Shown one piece after another: positions 1-5,720 of a DNA stretch of 7,234 nt. The stretch is taken from the NCBI GenBank assembly GCA_002898115.1, contig BDTL01000157.1:1-7234 (forward strand). The letters run 5' to 3'. Below the pieces are notes generated by a model that had not been told where the DNA came from, ran no database searches, and was given only the letters and a program-made list of their open reading frames with translations. Position numbers and translations under genes: made by a program. The stretch's first letter is position 1. The number at the start of each line of letters is the position of its first letter. The stretch comes from a bacterium BMS3Bbin02 (GTDB lineage Bacteria > Actinomycetota > Acidimicrobiia > Spongiisociales > UBA5794).

Positions 1-75
1 GAACGGCAACGTGACGGGACACGCGAGAGCGACAAGCGGGGCTGTGAGATAGAGATACCGGCGCCGAAGCAGCAT
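1..75 (-). CDS. Partial ORF after tadC: possible exported protein or lipoprotein (TadD-like?)
   Basis: An ATG at 73-75 lies one base after the tadC stop (TGA-G-ATG) and opens a frame of 25 codons that runs off the left edge. It begins with M-L-L-R-R-R, then an uninterrupted hydrophobic stretch ending in L-V-A-L-A-C (Cys19). This resembles a signal peptide or lipoprotein leader, although the -3 residue is Ala, so the lipobox is imperfect. I see no good Shine-Dalgarno, so initiation would depend on coupling to tadC. In many Tad loci the gene after tadC is tadD, a TPR lipoprotein, which would suit this leader, but no TPR sequence is visible here. It could equally be another exported Tad accessory protein, or a chance frame. 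The product cannot be named from 25 residues. Confidence 0.45.
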   Translation of the reverse strand, partial: MLLRRRYLYLTAPLVALACPVTLPF

Positions 76-76
76 C

Positions 77-979
77 TCAGGTTTCGGCGAATCCACGCAC
101 GATGCTGATGACTGCCGGACCCAGCAGCACGACGAAGATACTCGGGAAGATGCACAACACCAACGGGAACGTCATCTTCACCGGCGCAGCAAATGCACGT
201 TCCTGGGCCCGCTGGCGACGTCGGACACGAAGTTCGTCCGCCTGCACACGAAGCATGCGTGCAATAGACACACCAAAGGCATCAGCCTGGTTCATGGACA
301 GAATGAACGAGTTCAGATCTTCCACGTCGGTACGCTCGGACAGGTCCTTCATCGCCTGATGTCGACTGACACCTACCCGCGTCTCCTGGAGCATTCTCGA
401 GAATTCATCAGCAAGTTGACCCGGAACGTTCTGGGCGACTCGGCCCAATGCCGACTCAAACCCAAGACCGGCCTCGACCGAGATAACCAGGAGATCGATA
501 ATGTCGGGAAGATCCTTCTCGATAACTGCTTTACGATCGTTGATAGTCCTCGACAATATGGCCTCGGGACCCAGCACACCGGCGATGCCGATGAATACGG
601 CCAGCAGCAGACGTTGCGACCCGACGGCTCCCTGAATCAACAAGAAGACGATGATCGCTCCAACAATTGAGATCACGCGGACCGAGGCCCAGGACGCCGC
701 ATCGATGCGCGGGTACCATCCCGCAATCTTCAGCCGCTTGCCCGTCTTTTGATTCCAGCCGACGGGAGTGAACCGCATGACCAGACGGCCAACTTTTTGA
801 ATAACGGGCGCAACCGCACGTTCCGAGAAAGCAGTCTGGAGCGCCTCCTCGCGGGTCGGGCGCAGCGCGACCAGACGCTGTGACGACGTCTTCTGGGCCT
901 GCACGACACCGTTACCTACATACAGCGCAAACACGCCGAAGGTGATACCTGCGACGAGTGCCGGGATCAACGGGTCCAT
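77..979 (-). CDS. tadC: Tad pilus platform protein TadC (type II secretion F domain)
   Basis: Integral membrane protein of 300 residues that, with TadB, should form the inner-membrane platform on which the TadA/CpaF ATPase acts to assemble Flp pili. One hydrophobic helix lies at about residues 5-22 and two at about 103-143. A cytoplasmic type II secretion F (T2SSF) domain runs from about 157, starting with the family motif DLPDIIDLLVISVEAGLGF and continuing through LQETRVG and the basic RVRRRQRAQERA stretch. A terminal helix spans about 270-297. The length is normal for TadC. The ATG lies two bases after the tadB stop, and a purine-rich AAAGGTGG (990-997) inside the end of tadB can serve as ribosome binding site, so translation is probably coupled to tadB. 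The EAGLGFESAL sequence and the position after tadB identify TadC rather than a second TadB. There is no sign of damage. Confidence 0.9.
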   Translation of the reverse strand: MDPLIPALVAGITFGVFALYVGNGVVQAQKTSSQRLVALRPTREEALQTAFSERAVAPVIQKVGRLVMRFTPVGWNQKTGKRLKIAGWYPRIDAASWASVRVISIVGAIIVFLLIQGAVGSQRLLLAVFIGIAGVLGPEAILSRTINDRKAVIEKDLPDIIDLLVISVEAGLGFESALGRVAQNVPGQLADEFSRMLQETRVGVSRHQAMKDLSERTDVEDLNSFILSMNQADAFGVSIARMLRVQADELRVRRRQRAQERAFAAPVKMTFPLVLCIFPSIFVVLLGPAVISIVRGFAET

Positions 980-981
980 GA

Positions 982-2034
982 TTAGACGTCCACCTTTACG
1001 ATCTTGTTGAGCCAGGCAATGCCGGCGAGGAGCAGGAGAACCGCCCCCGCCAGACCGAGTTTGCCTTTGGTCGATGTGAGCAGCGGTTCCATGTAGCTGC
1101 GGTTGGTCGTAAGCAAAAAGAAGAACAAACCGAACGGCAGACCACCGAGCACATACGCCGAAATACGCCCTTCAGCCGTGAGAGCCTTCATCTCCCGGCG
1201 GAGTCGATTTCTCTGTACCATCGTCTCCGCGGCTGTCTGGAGTACCTCGGCAAGGTTTCCCCCGACCTCACGCTGAATGTTCATTGCCAGCACGGCCCAC
1301 TCAAAGTCGACGGACTCCATCCTGTTCGCAACATCCTTGAGTGCATCGATCGGCGGTTTGCCGAGACGAGTCTCGGTAATCGCCCTTGAGAACTCGCGGG
1401 CCGTTGGCTCGCTGGCCTCGGAACCGACGACTTCGACCGCCTGAAGCAGCGAATACCCTGCCCTGAGGGACGTGGAGATCAAGTTGAGAGTATCCGGTAG
1501 CTGATTCACGAACCTGCGGCGCTGCCTTGAGGCGACAGATCGTACAAGCCCGACCGCTATCAGCAGCATGAACGCCCCGGCAACAACACCGGCAAACAGC
1601 GATCCCCTTAGGATCGCAACAATTGCGGCAAAGGCGGCGCTAAGACCAACCATGCCGACGATCGCCTCGCCCGGTCGTAGCGGGAGATCTGCCTGCTCGA
1701 GAGCGGTTTCGATCATGCCGCTCATCCCGCGCGATTCCGCGGCCTCTTGCGCCGAAGAAGCAAACCGACCGAGGATTGGAATCCGCGACCAGATTGACGT
1801 GCCGACGCCACTGTCCGTGTACGTCTCAAGCCTGCGCTGAAGATCGCGTTCGACGGCAGCGTTCGGCCCGAAAAGAATCCACACGAACAGCCCGACGGCA
1901 GTCCCGAGACCGACAACGGCACCAAGCAGCGCCGTCTTCGTGGGGACTGACGTTGCTTCCTGTGCGAATGCCGGCTGAGCCAACACGACGAGCGCGCCGA
2001 CTACGAGACCGACCGACAGTAGGCGCCGTTTCAC
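982..2034 (-). CDS. tadB: Tad pilus platform protein TadB (type II secretion F domain) with signal-peptide-like N-terminus
   Basis: Inner-membrane platform protein of 350 residues, the expected partner of TadC and of the CpaF/TadA motor. The T2SSF domain begins near residue 178 (NQLPDTLNLISTSLRAGYSL) and includes ETRLGKPPIDAL and QREVGGNLAEVL, which are characteristic TadB motifs. Hydrophobic helices lie at about 34-55, 125-165 (two), 291-310 and 325-343. The first 24 residues look like a cleavable signal peptide: MKRR, a hydrophobic core, then AFA before Gln25. Whether it is cleaved or acts as an extra membrane anchor is unknown. The start is GTG at 2032-2034, whose G is also the last base of the cpaF stop (TAGTG). 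GAGGAG at 2041-2046 sits 6 bases upstream, so the start is well supported and coupled to cpaF. The stop is TAA. Confidence 0.9.
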   Translation of the reverse strand: MKRRLLSVGLVVGALVVLAQPAFAQEATSVPTKTALLGAVVGLGTAVGLFVWILFGPNAAVERDLQRRLETYTDSGVGTSIWSRIPILGRFASSAQEAAESRGMSGMIETALEQADLPLRPGEAIVGMVGLSAAFAAIVAILRGSLFAGVVAGAFMLLIAVGLVRSVASRQRRRFVNQLPDTLNLISTSLRAGYSLLQAVEVVGSEASEPTAREFSRAITETRLGKPPIDALKDVANRMESVDFEWAVLAMNIQREVGGNLAEVLQTAAETMVQRNRLRREMKALTAEGRISAYVLGGLPFGLFFFLLTTNRSYMEPLLTSTKGKLGLAGAVLLLLAGIAWLNKIVKVDV

Positions 2035-3386
2035 TACGCTCTCCTCGCAAAGGGTTCAGGGGCAAACAGATCTGCGGGAAGTTGAACACCGTAATTTGCA
2101 AGGCTGTCACTAAATGATGGCCGAATGCCGGTGGCCTTGAGTCGACCGAGGTACATCCCGTTCTCGTCGACACCCATCCCAAAGTCGAAGAGGAACAGGT
2201 CCTGAGTCGTGATGATCTCACCCTCCATACCGACGACTTCAGTGACGTGGGTCACTCGACGGGTACCGTCGCGAAGCCGACGAAGGTGCACGATCAGGTC
2301 AACAGCGGACGCGACCTGCTCGCGAATCGCCCTGATCGGAAGATCCATTCCCGACATGAGCACCATGGTCTCAATACGGGCGAGTGTGTCCCGGGGTGCG
2401 TTCGAGTGAATCGTGGTAAGCGACCCGTCGTGACCGGTGTTCATTGCCTGCAACATATCCAATGCTTCACCGCCACGAGCCTCACCGACGACGATACGGT
2501 CCGGGCGCATACGCAGACTGTTACGCATCAGATCACGGATCGTCACCTCACCTTTGCCTTCGAGGTTTGAAGGGCGGGACTCAAGCGAAAGAACGTGACG
2601 CTGGTTGAGTCTAAGCTCGGCAGCATCCTCGATCGTGACAATGCGGTCGCTGTCGGGGATATAGCTGGACAGCACATTCAACAGGGTTGTTTTACCGGAA
2701 CCGGTCGATCCCGACACGATCACATTCAGCCTGCCCTGGACACACCGCCGCACAAATCCGGCGACTTGTTCGGAGAACGTGTCGTTCGACACGAGGTCTT
2801 CGGAGGTGAACGGATCCACCGCAAACTTACGAATGGTCAAGAAGGGGCCACCAATGGCGAGGGGATGGATCACGGCGTTCACACGCGAACCATCAGGAAG
2901 ACGAGCATCGACCATTGGAGTCGACTCATCGATTCGGCGCCCGACCTGACCGACGATCTTTTCGATGATTCGTTCGAGGTGGGTCGAGTCGACGAAACGA
3001 ACATCAGTCAGTGAGAGACGGCCGGCCTTTTCAACCCACACGCTGTGGGGGCCGTTAACCATGATTTCAGTAATGTCGGCATCAGACAGGAATGGATCGA
3101 TCGGTCCGTATCCCAGGACATCGTCAGCAATCTCCTGGAGTAGCTGGAGACGATCGACTCGAGCTAGCGGAACTGATTCTTCCTGATCAAGCGCCCACTC
3201 GAGCATCTCCATGACGCGAAGTTTGAGCTCCGCGTCGCTCATTTGCTGGTCATAGAGCGTGGGCCCGAGACCCTCAACAACCTTATAGTGGAGCCTCCTG
3301 CGCAGATCCTGGCGCATCTCCAACCGCTGAGTCGGTGTGGTCTCGTCTTCGGCCTTCGCCGCCTTGACCCGATCGGCAAGACTCAT
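2034..3386 (-). CDS. cpaF: Tad pilus assembly ATPase CpaF/TadA
   Basis: Cytoplasmic secretion ATPase of the type II/IV (VirB11/PilT-like) superfamily that powers Flp pilus assembly by acting on TadB and TadC. Numbering is from the ATG at 3384-3386 (450 residues). An N-terminal region of about 85 residues precedes the N-terminal ATPase subdomain (GYGPIDPFLSD, then VNGPHSVWVEKAGR). Motifs then follow in order: Walker A GSTGSGKT at 226-233 (Lys232); Asp box TIEDAAEL (Glu253-Asp254); RMRPDRIVVGEARGGEA with Walker B Glu302; and His box GHDGSLTTIHSN with His327. All catalytic residues are present. A GTG at 3393-3395 would add three residues, but the Shine-Dalgarno AGAGGAG (3395-3401) overlaps that GTG and lies 8 bases before the ATG, so the ATG is preferred. 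The TAG stop shares a base with the tadB start. Confidence 0.95.
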   Translation of the reverse strand: MSLADRVKAAKAEDETTPTQRLEMRQDLRRRLHYKVVEGLGPTLYDQQMSDAELKLRVMEMLEWALDQEESVPLARVDRLQLLQEIADDVLGYGPIDPFLSDADITEIMVNGPHSVWVEKAGRLSLTDVRFVDSTHLERIIEKIVGQVGRRIDESTPMVDARLPDGSRVNAVIHPLAIGGPFLTIRKFAVDPFTSEDLVSNDTFSEQVAGFVRRCVQGRLNVIVSGSTGSGKTTLLNVLSSYIPDSDRIVTIEDAAELRLNQRHVLSLESRPSNLEGKGEVTIRDLMRNSLRMRPDRIVVGEARGGEALDMLQAMNTGHDGSLTTIHSNAPRDTLARIETMVLMSGMDLPIRAIREQVASAVDLIVHLRRLRDGTRRVTHVTEVVGMEGEIITTQDLFLFDFGMGVDENGMYLGRLKATGIRPSFSDSLANYGVQLPADLFAPEPFARRA

Positions 3387-3394
3387 GTTCGTCA

Positions 3395-3401
3395 CTCCTC
3401 T
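3395..3401 (-). promoter_or_regulatory. Ribosome binding site that decides the cpaF start
   Basis: AGAGGAG on the minus strand is followed by 8 bases and the ATG at 3384-3386. Its last G is the first base of the alternative in-frame GTG, which therefore cannot use it. This argues for the ATG. Confidence 0.75.
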
Positions 3402-3430
3402 GCGGGCATCCGCCCTTGGTTTCCTACCCT

Positions 3431-3459
3431 GGCCTCACACCTGCCCACGGTGTGGCGCC
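3431..3459 (-). repeat. Small inverted repeat between cpaE and cpaF
   Basis: CACACC (3436-3441) and GGTGTG (3449-3454) form a perfect 6-bp stem with a 7-base loop. GGC (3431-3433) and GCC (3457-3459) can extend it across a 2x2 internal loop. It overlaps the cpaE stop and lies in the only sizeable gap within the tad cluster. No T-tract follows on the minus strand, so an intrinsic terminator is unlikely. A role in mRNA stability or in adjusting CpaF relative to CpaE output is possible but inferred. Confidence 0.35.
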
Positions 3460-4643
3460 TATTTGAACCATCGGCCCTTTTGGGGCTCATCTTCAGTATC
3501 TTCAATTCGGTCATCGGTGACTACCAATCGCGCCACCGCACGCAGGTCGCGAGCGACGCGAGATCGTGGATAGAGAGACACGACCGGCACGCCCTCGTTC
3601 ACAGCTCGAGGCACGAGCTTGTCCGACGAAATTGCAGCCATCACGTTAAGCCCCAACGAACGTTCCAGCTCTGCAACGTCCAGGCGGGCCTTTGAGTTCA
3701 CCCGGTTGAGAACGAGCTTGATCTTCTCAAACGGGAATTTGATGAGGCGAAGCGTGTCGAGCGCCAGCTTCGAGTTCTTCACTGATGGAAGGTCCATGTC
3801 GACGACGAGCAACACATCGTCAGACCGTTCAAGAATCGATAACACGGGTTCGTCAAGGAACGGCGCGGTGTCGATGATGATGTAGTCGAACATCCGCTTC
3901 AGCATGCCGATCGTCTTCACAATCGCCTGCGTCGAAACTTCGTCGGCGAGTGACGGCTCAAGCGGAGCCGACAGGACGCGCATGCCCGACGAATGGGTCG
4001 CCAACAGCGATTCGAGCAGCGGCTCGTCGAGCTTCTCGATGTCGCGAGCAACATCGACGATCGTGTGGGCCGGATCAATCTGGAGGGAAATGCAAATATC
4101 TCCGAACTGGAGATCAGCGTCGAGCACAACAACCCGTTCGGGACCTACCCACCCGGCAATGCTGAGCGCCGTATTCGTCGAGGTCATCGTCTTGCCGGCG
4201 CCGCCCTTCGGCGACATGATCGTCACGACCCGTCCGATGCGCGACCGCTTCGGACCCTCTTCCGTTCGTTGAGTAGACAACGCCACGGACTCGAACGCTT
4301 CTTCGAGTTTCGCGATCGACAGTGGAACGTCGATCACATCCTTGATTCCGGTCCGCAGAGCCGAGCGCAGAAGATCGGTGGTCATGGACTGTGTAGCAAG
4401 GACGATCGGCAATGTCGGCCTGATGTCGAACAGTACGGAAGTCTCGGACACCCCGGCTTCGTGTGCGAAAGATGGTCCAACAATCGCGATTCCAATGTTC
4501 TCTTCAAGCAAACGGCGCTGTGCATCGGACATATTCCGCGCGACGTACACCTTGTTGCCGTCGAGAAGTGCTGTCGTATCAGCAACGAACCGGTCGTCAC
4601 CGTCAACAATCAGAACCGAAATGGCTTGATCATCAGGAGCCAA
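3459..4643 (-). CDS. cpaE: Tad pilus localisation ATPase CpaE/TadZ (degenerate receiver plus MinD/ParA-like domain)
   Basis: Protein of 394 residues in the CpaE/TadZ family, which positions the Tad machine in the cell. Residues about 7-120 form a receiver-like domain. The acidic pocket is present (Asp14, Asp16, Asp17), but Gly56 (AIVGPSF) occupies the phospho-acceptor Asp position, and Val106 (IDVPLS) sits where the conserved Lys should precede Pro. The domain is therefore probably not phosphorylated. Residues about 137-375 are a MinD/ParA-type ATPase: deviant Walker A KGGAGKT at 146-152, Walker A' LDADLQFGD with Asp175, and Walker B IIIDTAPF with Asp258. A charged C-terminus ends in RWFK. 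The start is a TTG at 4641-4643, overlapping cpaB by 11 bases. AGAGG lies 6 bases upstream and an in-frame stop (4653-4655) lies three codons before it, so no longer form is possible. A later start would cut into the receiver fold. Confidence 0.9.
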   Translation of the reverse strand: MAPDDQAISVLIVDGDDRFVADTTALLDGNKVYVARNMSDAQRRLLEENIGIAIVGPSFAHEAGVSETSVLFDIRPTLPIVLATQSMTTDLLRSALRTGIKDVIDVPLSIAKLEEAFESVALSTQRTEEGPKRSRIGRVVTIMSPKGGAGKTMTSTNTALSIAGWVGPERVVVLDADLQFGDICISLQIDPAHTIVDVARDIEKLDEPLLESLLATHSSGMRVLSAPLEPSLADEVSTQAIVKTIGMLKRMFDYIIIDTAPFLDEPVLSILERSDDVLLVVDMDLPSVKNSKLALDTLRLIKFPFEKIKLVLNRVNSKARLDVAELERSLGLNVMAAISSDKLVPRAVNEGVPVVSLYPRSRVARDLRAVARLVVTDDRIEDTEDEPQKGRWFK

Positions 4644-5601
4644 AGGATGCCTCTACTTGTTCCTGGATGCGTTCGAGAAGATTAAACAGATCGTCAACCA
4701 CCACACCCGGTGCTTCAAACTCATTGTACGCTGCATCGCCCGGCAAGAGTGTCAGAGTAACGGACGTATACCGCTTGGAGAATTCAATCTTCTCAGCCTG
4801 CTCCGGGGTGACCAGGAGCACAACAACTTGCGCACCCTGTGGCTCAAGACCGAGTCCGAGAGGATCCAGGGACGTATCAGGCCCGACCGCAATAACCTCA
4901 AGGTCCTGTAAGACGGTTTGTGTGAAGTTGATTGTCGTGGCGAAAGTCTCGACAAACTGGGCGACCTGGTCAGGGTTCTCTTCAGTGCCTACCGGTGTAG
5001 TCGTGTCAGGTGGCGCGACGCCGGTGATCACCTCACGAAGCTCCGGATCCTTGTAGAGATCGATCAGAGACGAGATGTCAACCGGTGCTGAGGCCAACAG
5101 GTTGACGCGATCGCCGGGGCGAAGGAACCCTCCGATGCCGCTCTCGTCGTCAGTGCGGATCGCAATGGCGACCTGGTTCGCACCGACGGCTTCGCTCAAA
5201 TAGGTGGAGTTCAACTCGGCCGGAGTCACGAACAATTCGTCGGTGATGAGTTGACCACGCGAAATCGGACCGACAGCTAGCTTGCCGGCAAGCACGTTGT
5301 TCAGATCACGCGGATTCTGGTCACAAATACTGACGTCTGCACCGTCTTTGGCGCCAACACAAAGGATCGTAGAACCCTCAAAGACGATGTCACCGGCGGC
5401 GGCCGTGCCTTCGGCGATCAAGCCACGAGCATCCTCACCTGGAGTTCCCGCCTCGATGCGCTGGGTGGCTCGGAAGACGACGACAGTTTCGAGATCGCCT
5501 CGGAGGTCGCTCTCGACACTGGTCAAATAGTTCCAGATCAAGAACGCCGACGCCGCGGCGAGTCCCAGAGCGATCACAAGTACAAGCGTTCGCTTCCCCA
5601 T
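4633..5601 (-). CDS. cpaB: Tad pilus assembly protein CpaB/RcpC (SAF domain)
   Basis: Membrane-anchored protein of 322 residues in the CpaB/RcpC family, which acts outside the cytoplasmic membrane in Flp pilus assembly. A basic start (MGKR) and one hydrophobic helix (about residues 5-25) anchor the N-terminus. A SAF domain follows at about 39-125, from VVVFRATQRIEAGTP to ISRGQLITDELF. The family core comes next: VAIAIRTDDESGIGGFLRPGDRVNLL (about 144-169, split here only by position), QTVLQDLEVIAVG (228-240) and LLVTPEQAEKIEF (262-274). The SAF region contains an insert of roughly 25-30 residues with the protein's only two cysteines (Cys81, Cys93), which could pair outside the cell. The C-terminal 25 residues look like an amphipathic helix. 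The ATG is preceded by GAAGGG with 9-base spacing. This is the first gene of the tad cluster and is probably the head of the operon. Confidence 0.9.
   Translation of the reverse strand: MGKRTLVLVIALGLAAASAFLIWNYLTSVESDLRGDLETVVVFRATQRIEAGTPGEDARGLIAEGTAAAGDIVFEGSTILCVGAKDGADVSICDQNPRDLNNVLAGKLAVGPISRGQLITDELFVTPAELNSTYLSEAVGANQVAIAIRTDDESGIGGFLRPGDRVNLLASAPVDISSLIDLYKDPELREVITGVAPPDTTTPVGTEENPDQVAQFVETFATTINFTQTVLQDLEVIAVGPDTSLDPLGLGLEPQGAQVVVLLVTPEQAEKIEFSKRYTSVTLTLLPGDAAYNEFEAPGVVVDDLFNLLERIQEQVEASFGS
4650..4654 (-). promoter_or_regulatory. Ribosome binding site for the TTG start of cpaE
   Basis: AGAGG on the minus strand, 6 bases before TTG (4641-4643), lies within the last codons of cpaB. 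It supports the TTG as the true start and implies coupling with cpaB. Confidence 0.55.
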
Positions 5602-5610
5602 ATCAGTTGG

Positions 5611-5616
5611 CCCTTC
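5611..5616 (-). promoter_or_regulatory. Ribosome binding site of cpaB
   Basis: GAAGGG on the minus strand lies 9 bases before the cpaB ATG (5599-5601). A second purine run, GAGGAG (5635-5640), lies farther upstream with no start codon at a useful distance. Confidence 0.6.
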
Positions 5617-5666
5617 TAATCGTGATGGATGCTACTCCTCGGGTAACAACCACGCACCAAATCGTT

Positions 5667-5698
5667 GCTTTCGTGTCCAGCCCACGACAAACGAAAGC
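5667..5698 (-). repeat. Inverted repeat in the rpsA-cpaB spacer (possible terminator or attenuator)
   Basis: In the 119-base spacer after rpsA, GCTTTCGT (5667-5674) and ACGAAAGC (5691-5698) form a perfect 8-bp stem. On the transcribed strand the stem can gain three inner pairs (GTC/GAC) past a TT bulge, leaving an 8-base loop. It starts 22 bases after the rpsA stop, a typical terminator position, but no U-rich run follows on the minus strand. It may be a weak or Rho-assisted terminator, an attenuator that lowers tad expression relative to rpsA, or a 3'-end stabiliser. I could not find a convincing -35/-10 promoter for cpaB in the rest of the spacer. Confidence 0.5.
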
Positions 5699-5720
5699 GC
5701 CTTTGGGTTCAGGGCAGACG

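Noticed and set aside
3387..3395. GTG at 3393-3395 as the cpaF start
   Set aside because: The Shine-Dalgarno AGAGGAG overlaps this codon and is correctly spaced for the ATG three codons later.
3993..4685. Long plus-strand open frame (about 230 codons) opposite cpaE
   Set aside because: It lies antisense to a gene with intact ATPase motifs, shows no recognisable domain and is explained by the GC-rich codon use of the real gene.
4463..5056. Plus-strand open frame (about 197 codons) across the cpaE/cpaB junction
   Set aside because: It is antisense to two recognisable proteins, its composition is rich in Arg, Ser and Thr as in shadow frames, and it shows no family resemblance.
5602..5720. Promoter for cpaB
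   Set aside because: TTGGTG and TTGTTA elements can be found, but none has a -10-like hexamer at an acceptable spacing, so no promoter is called.
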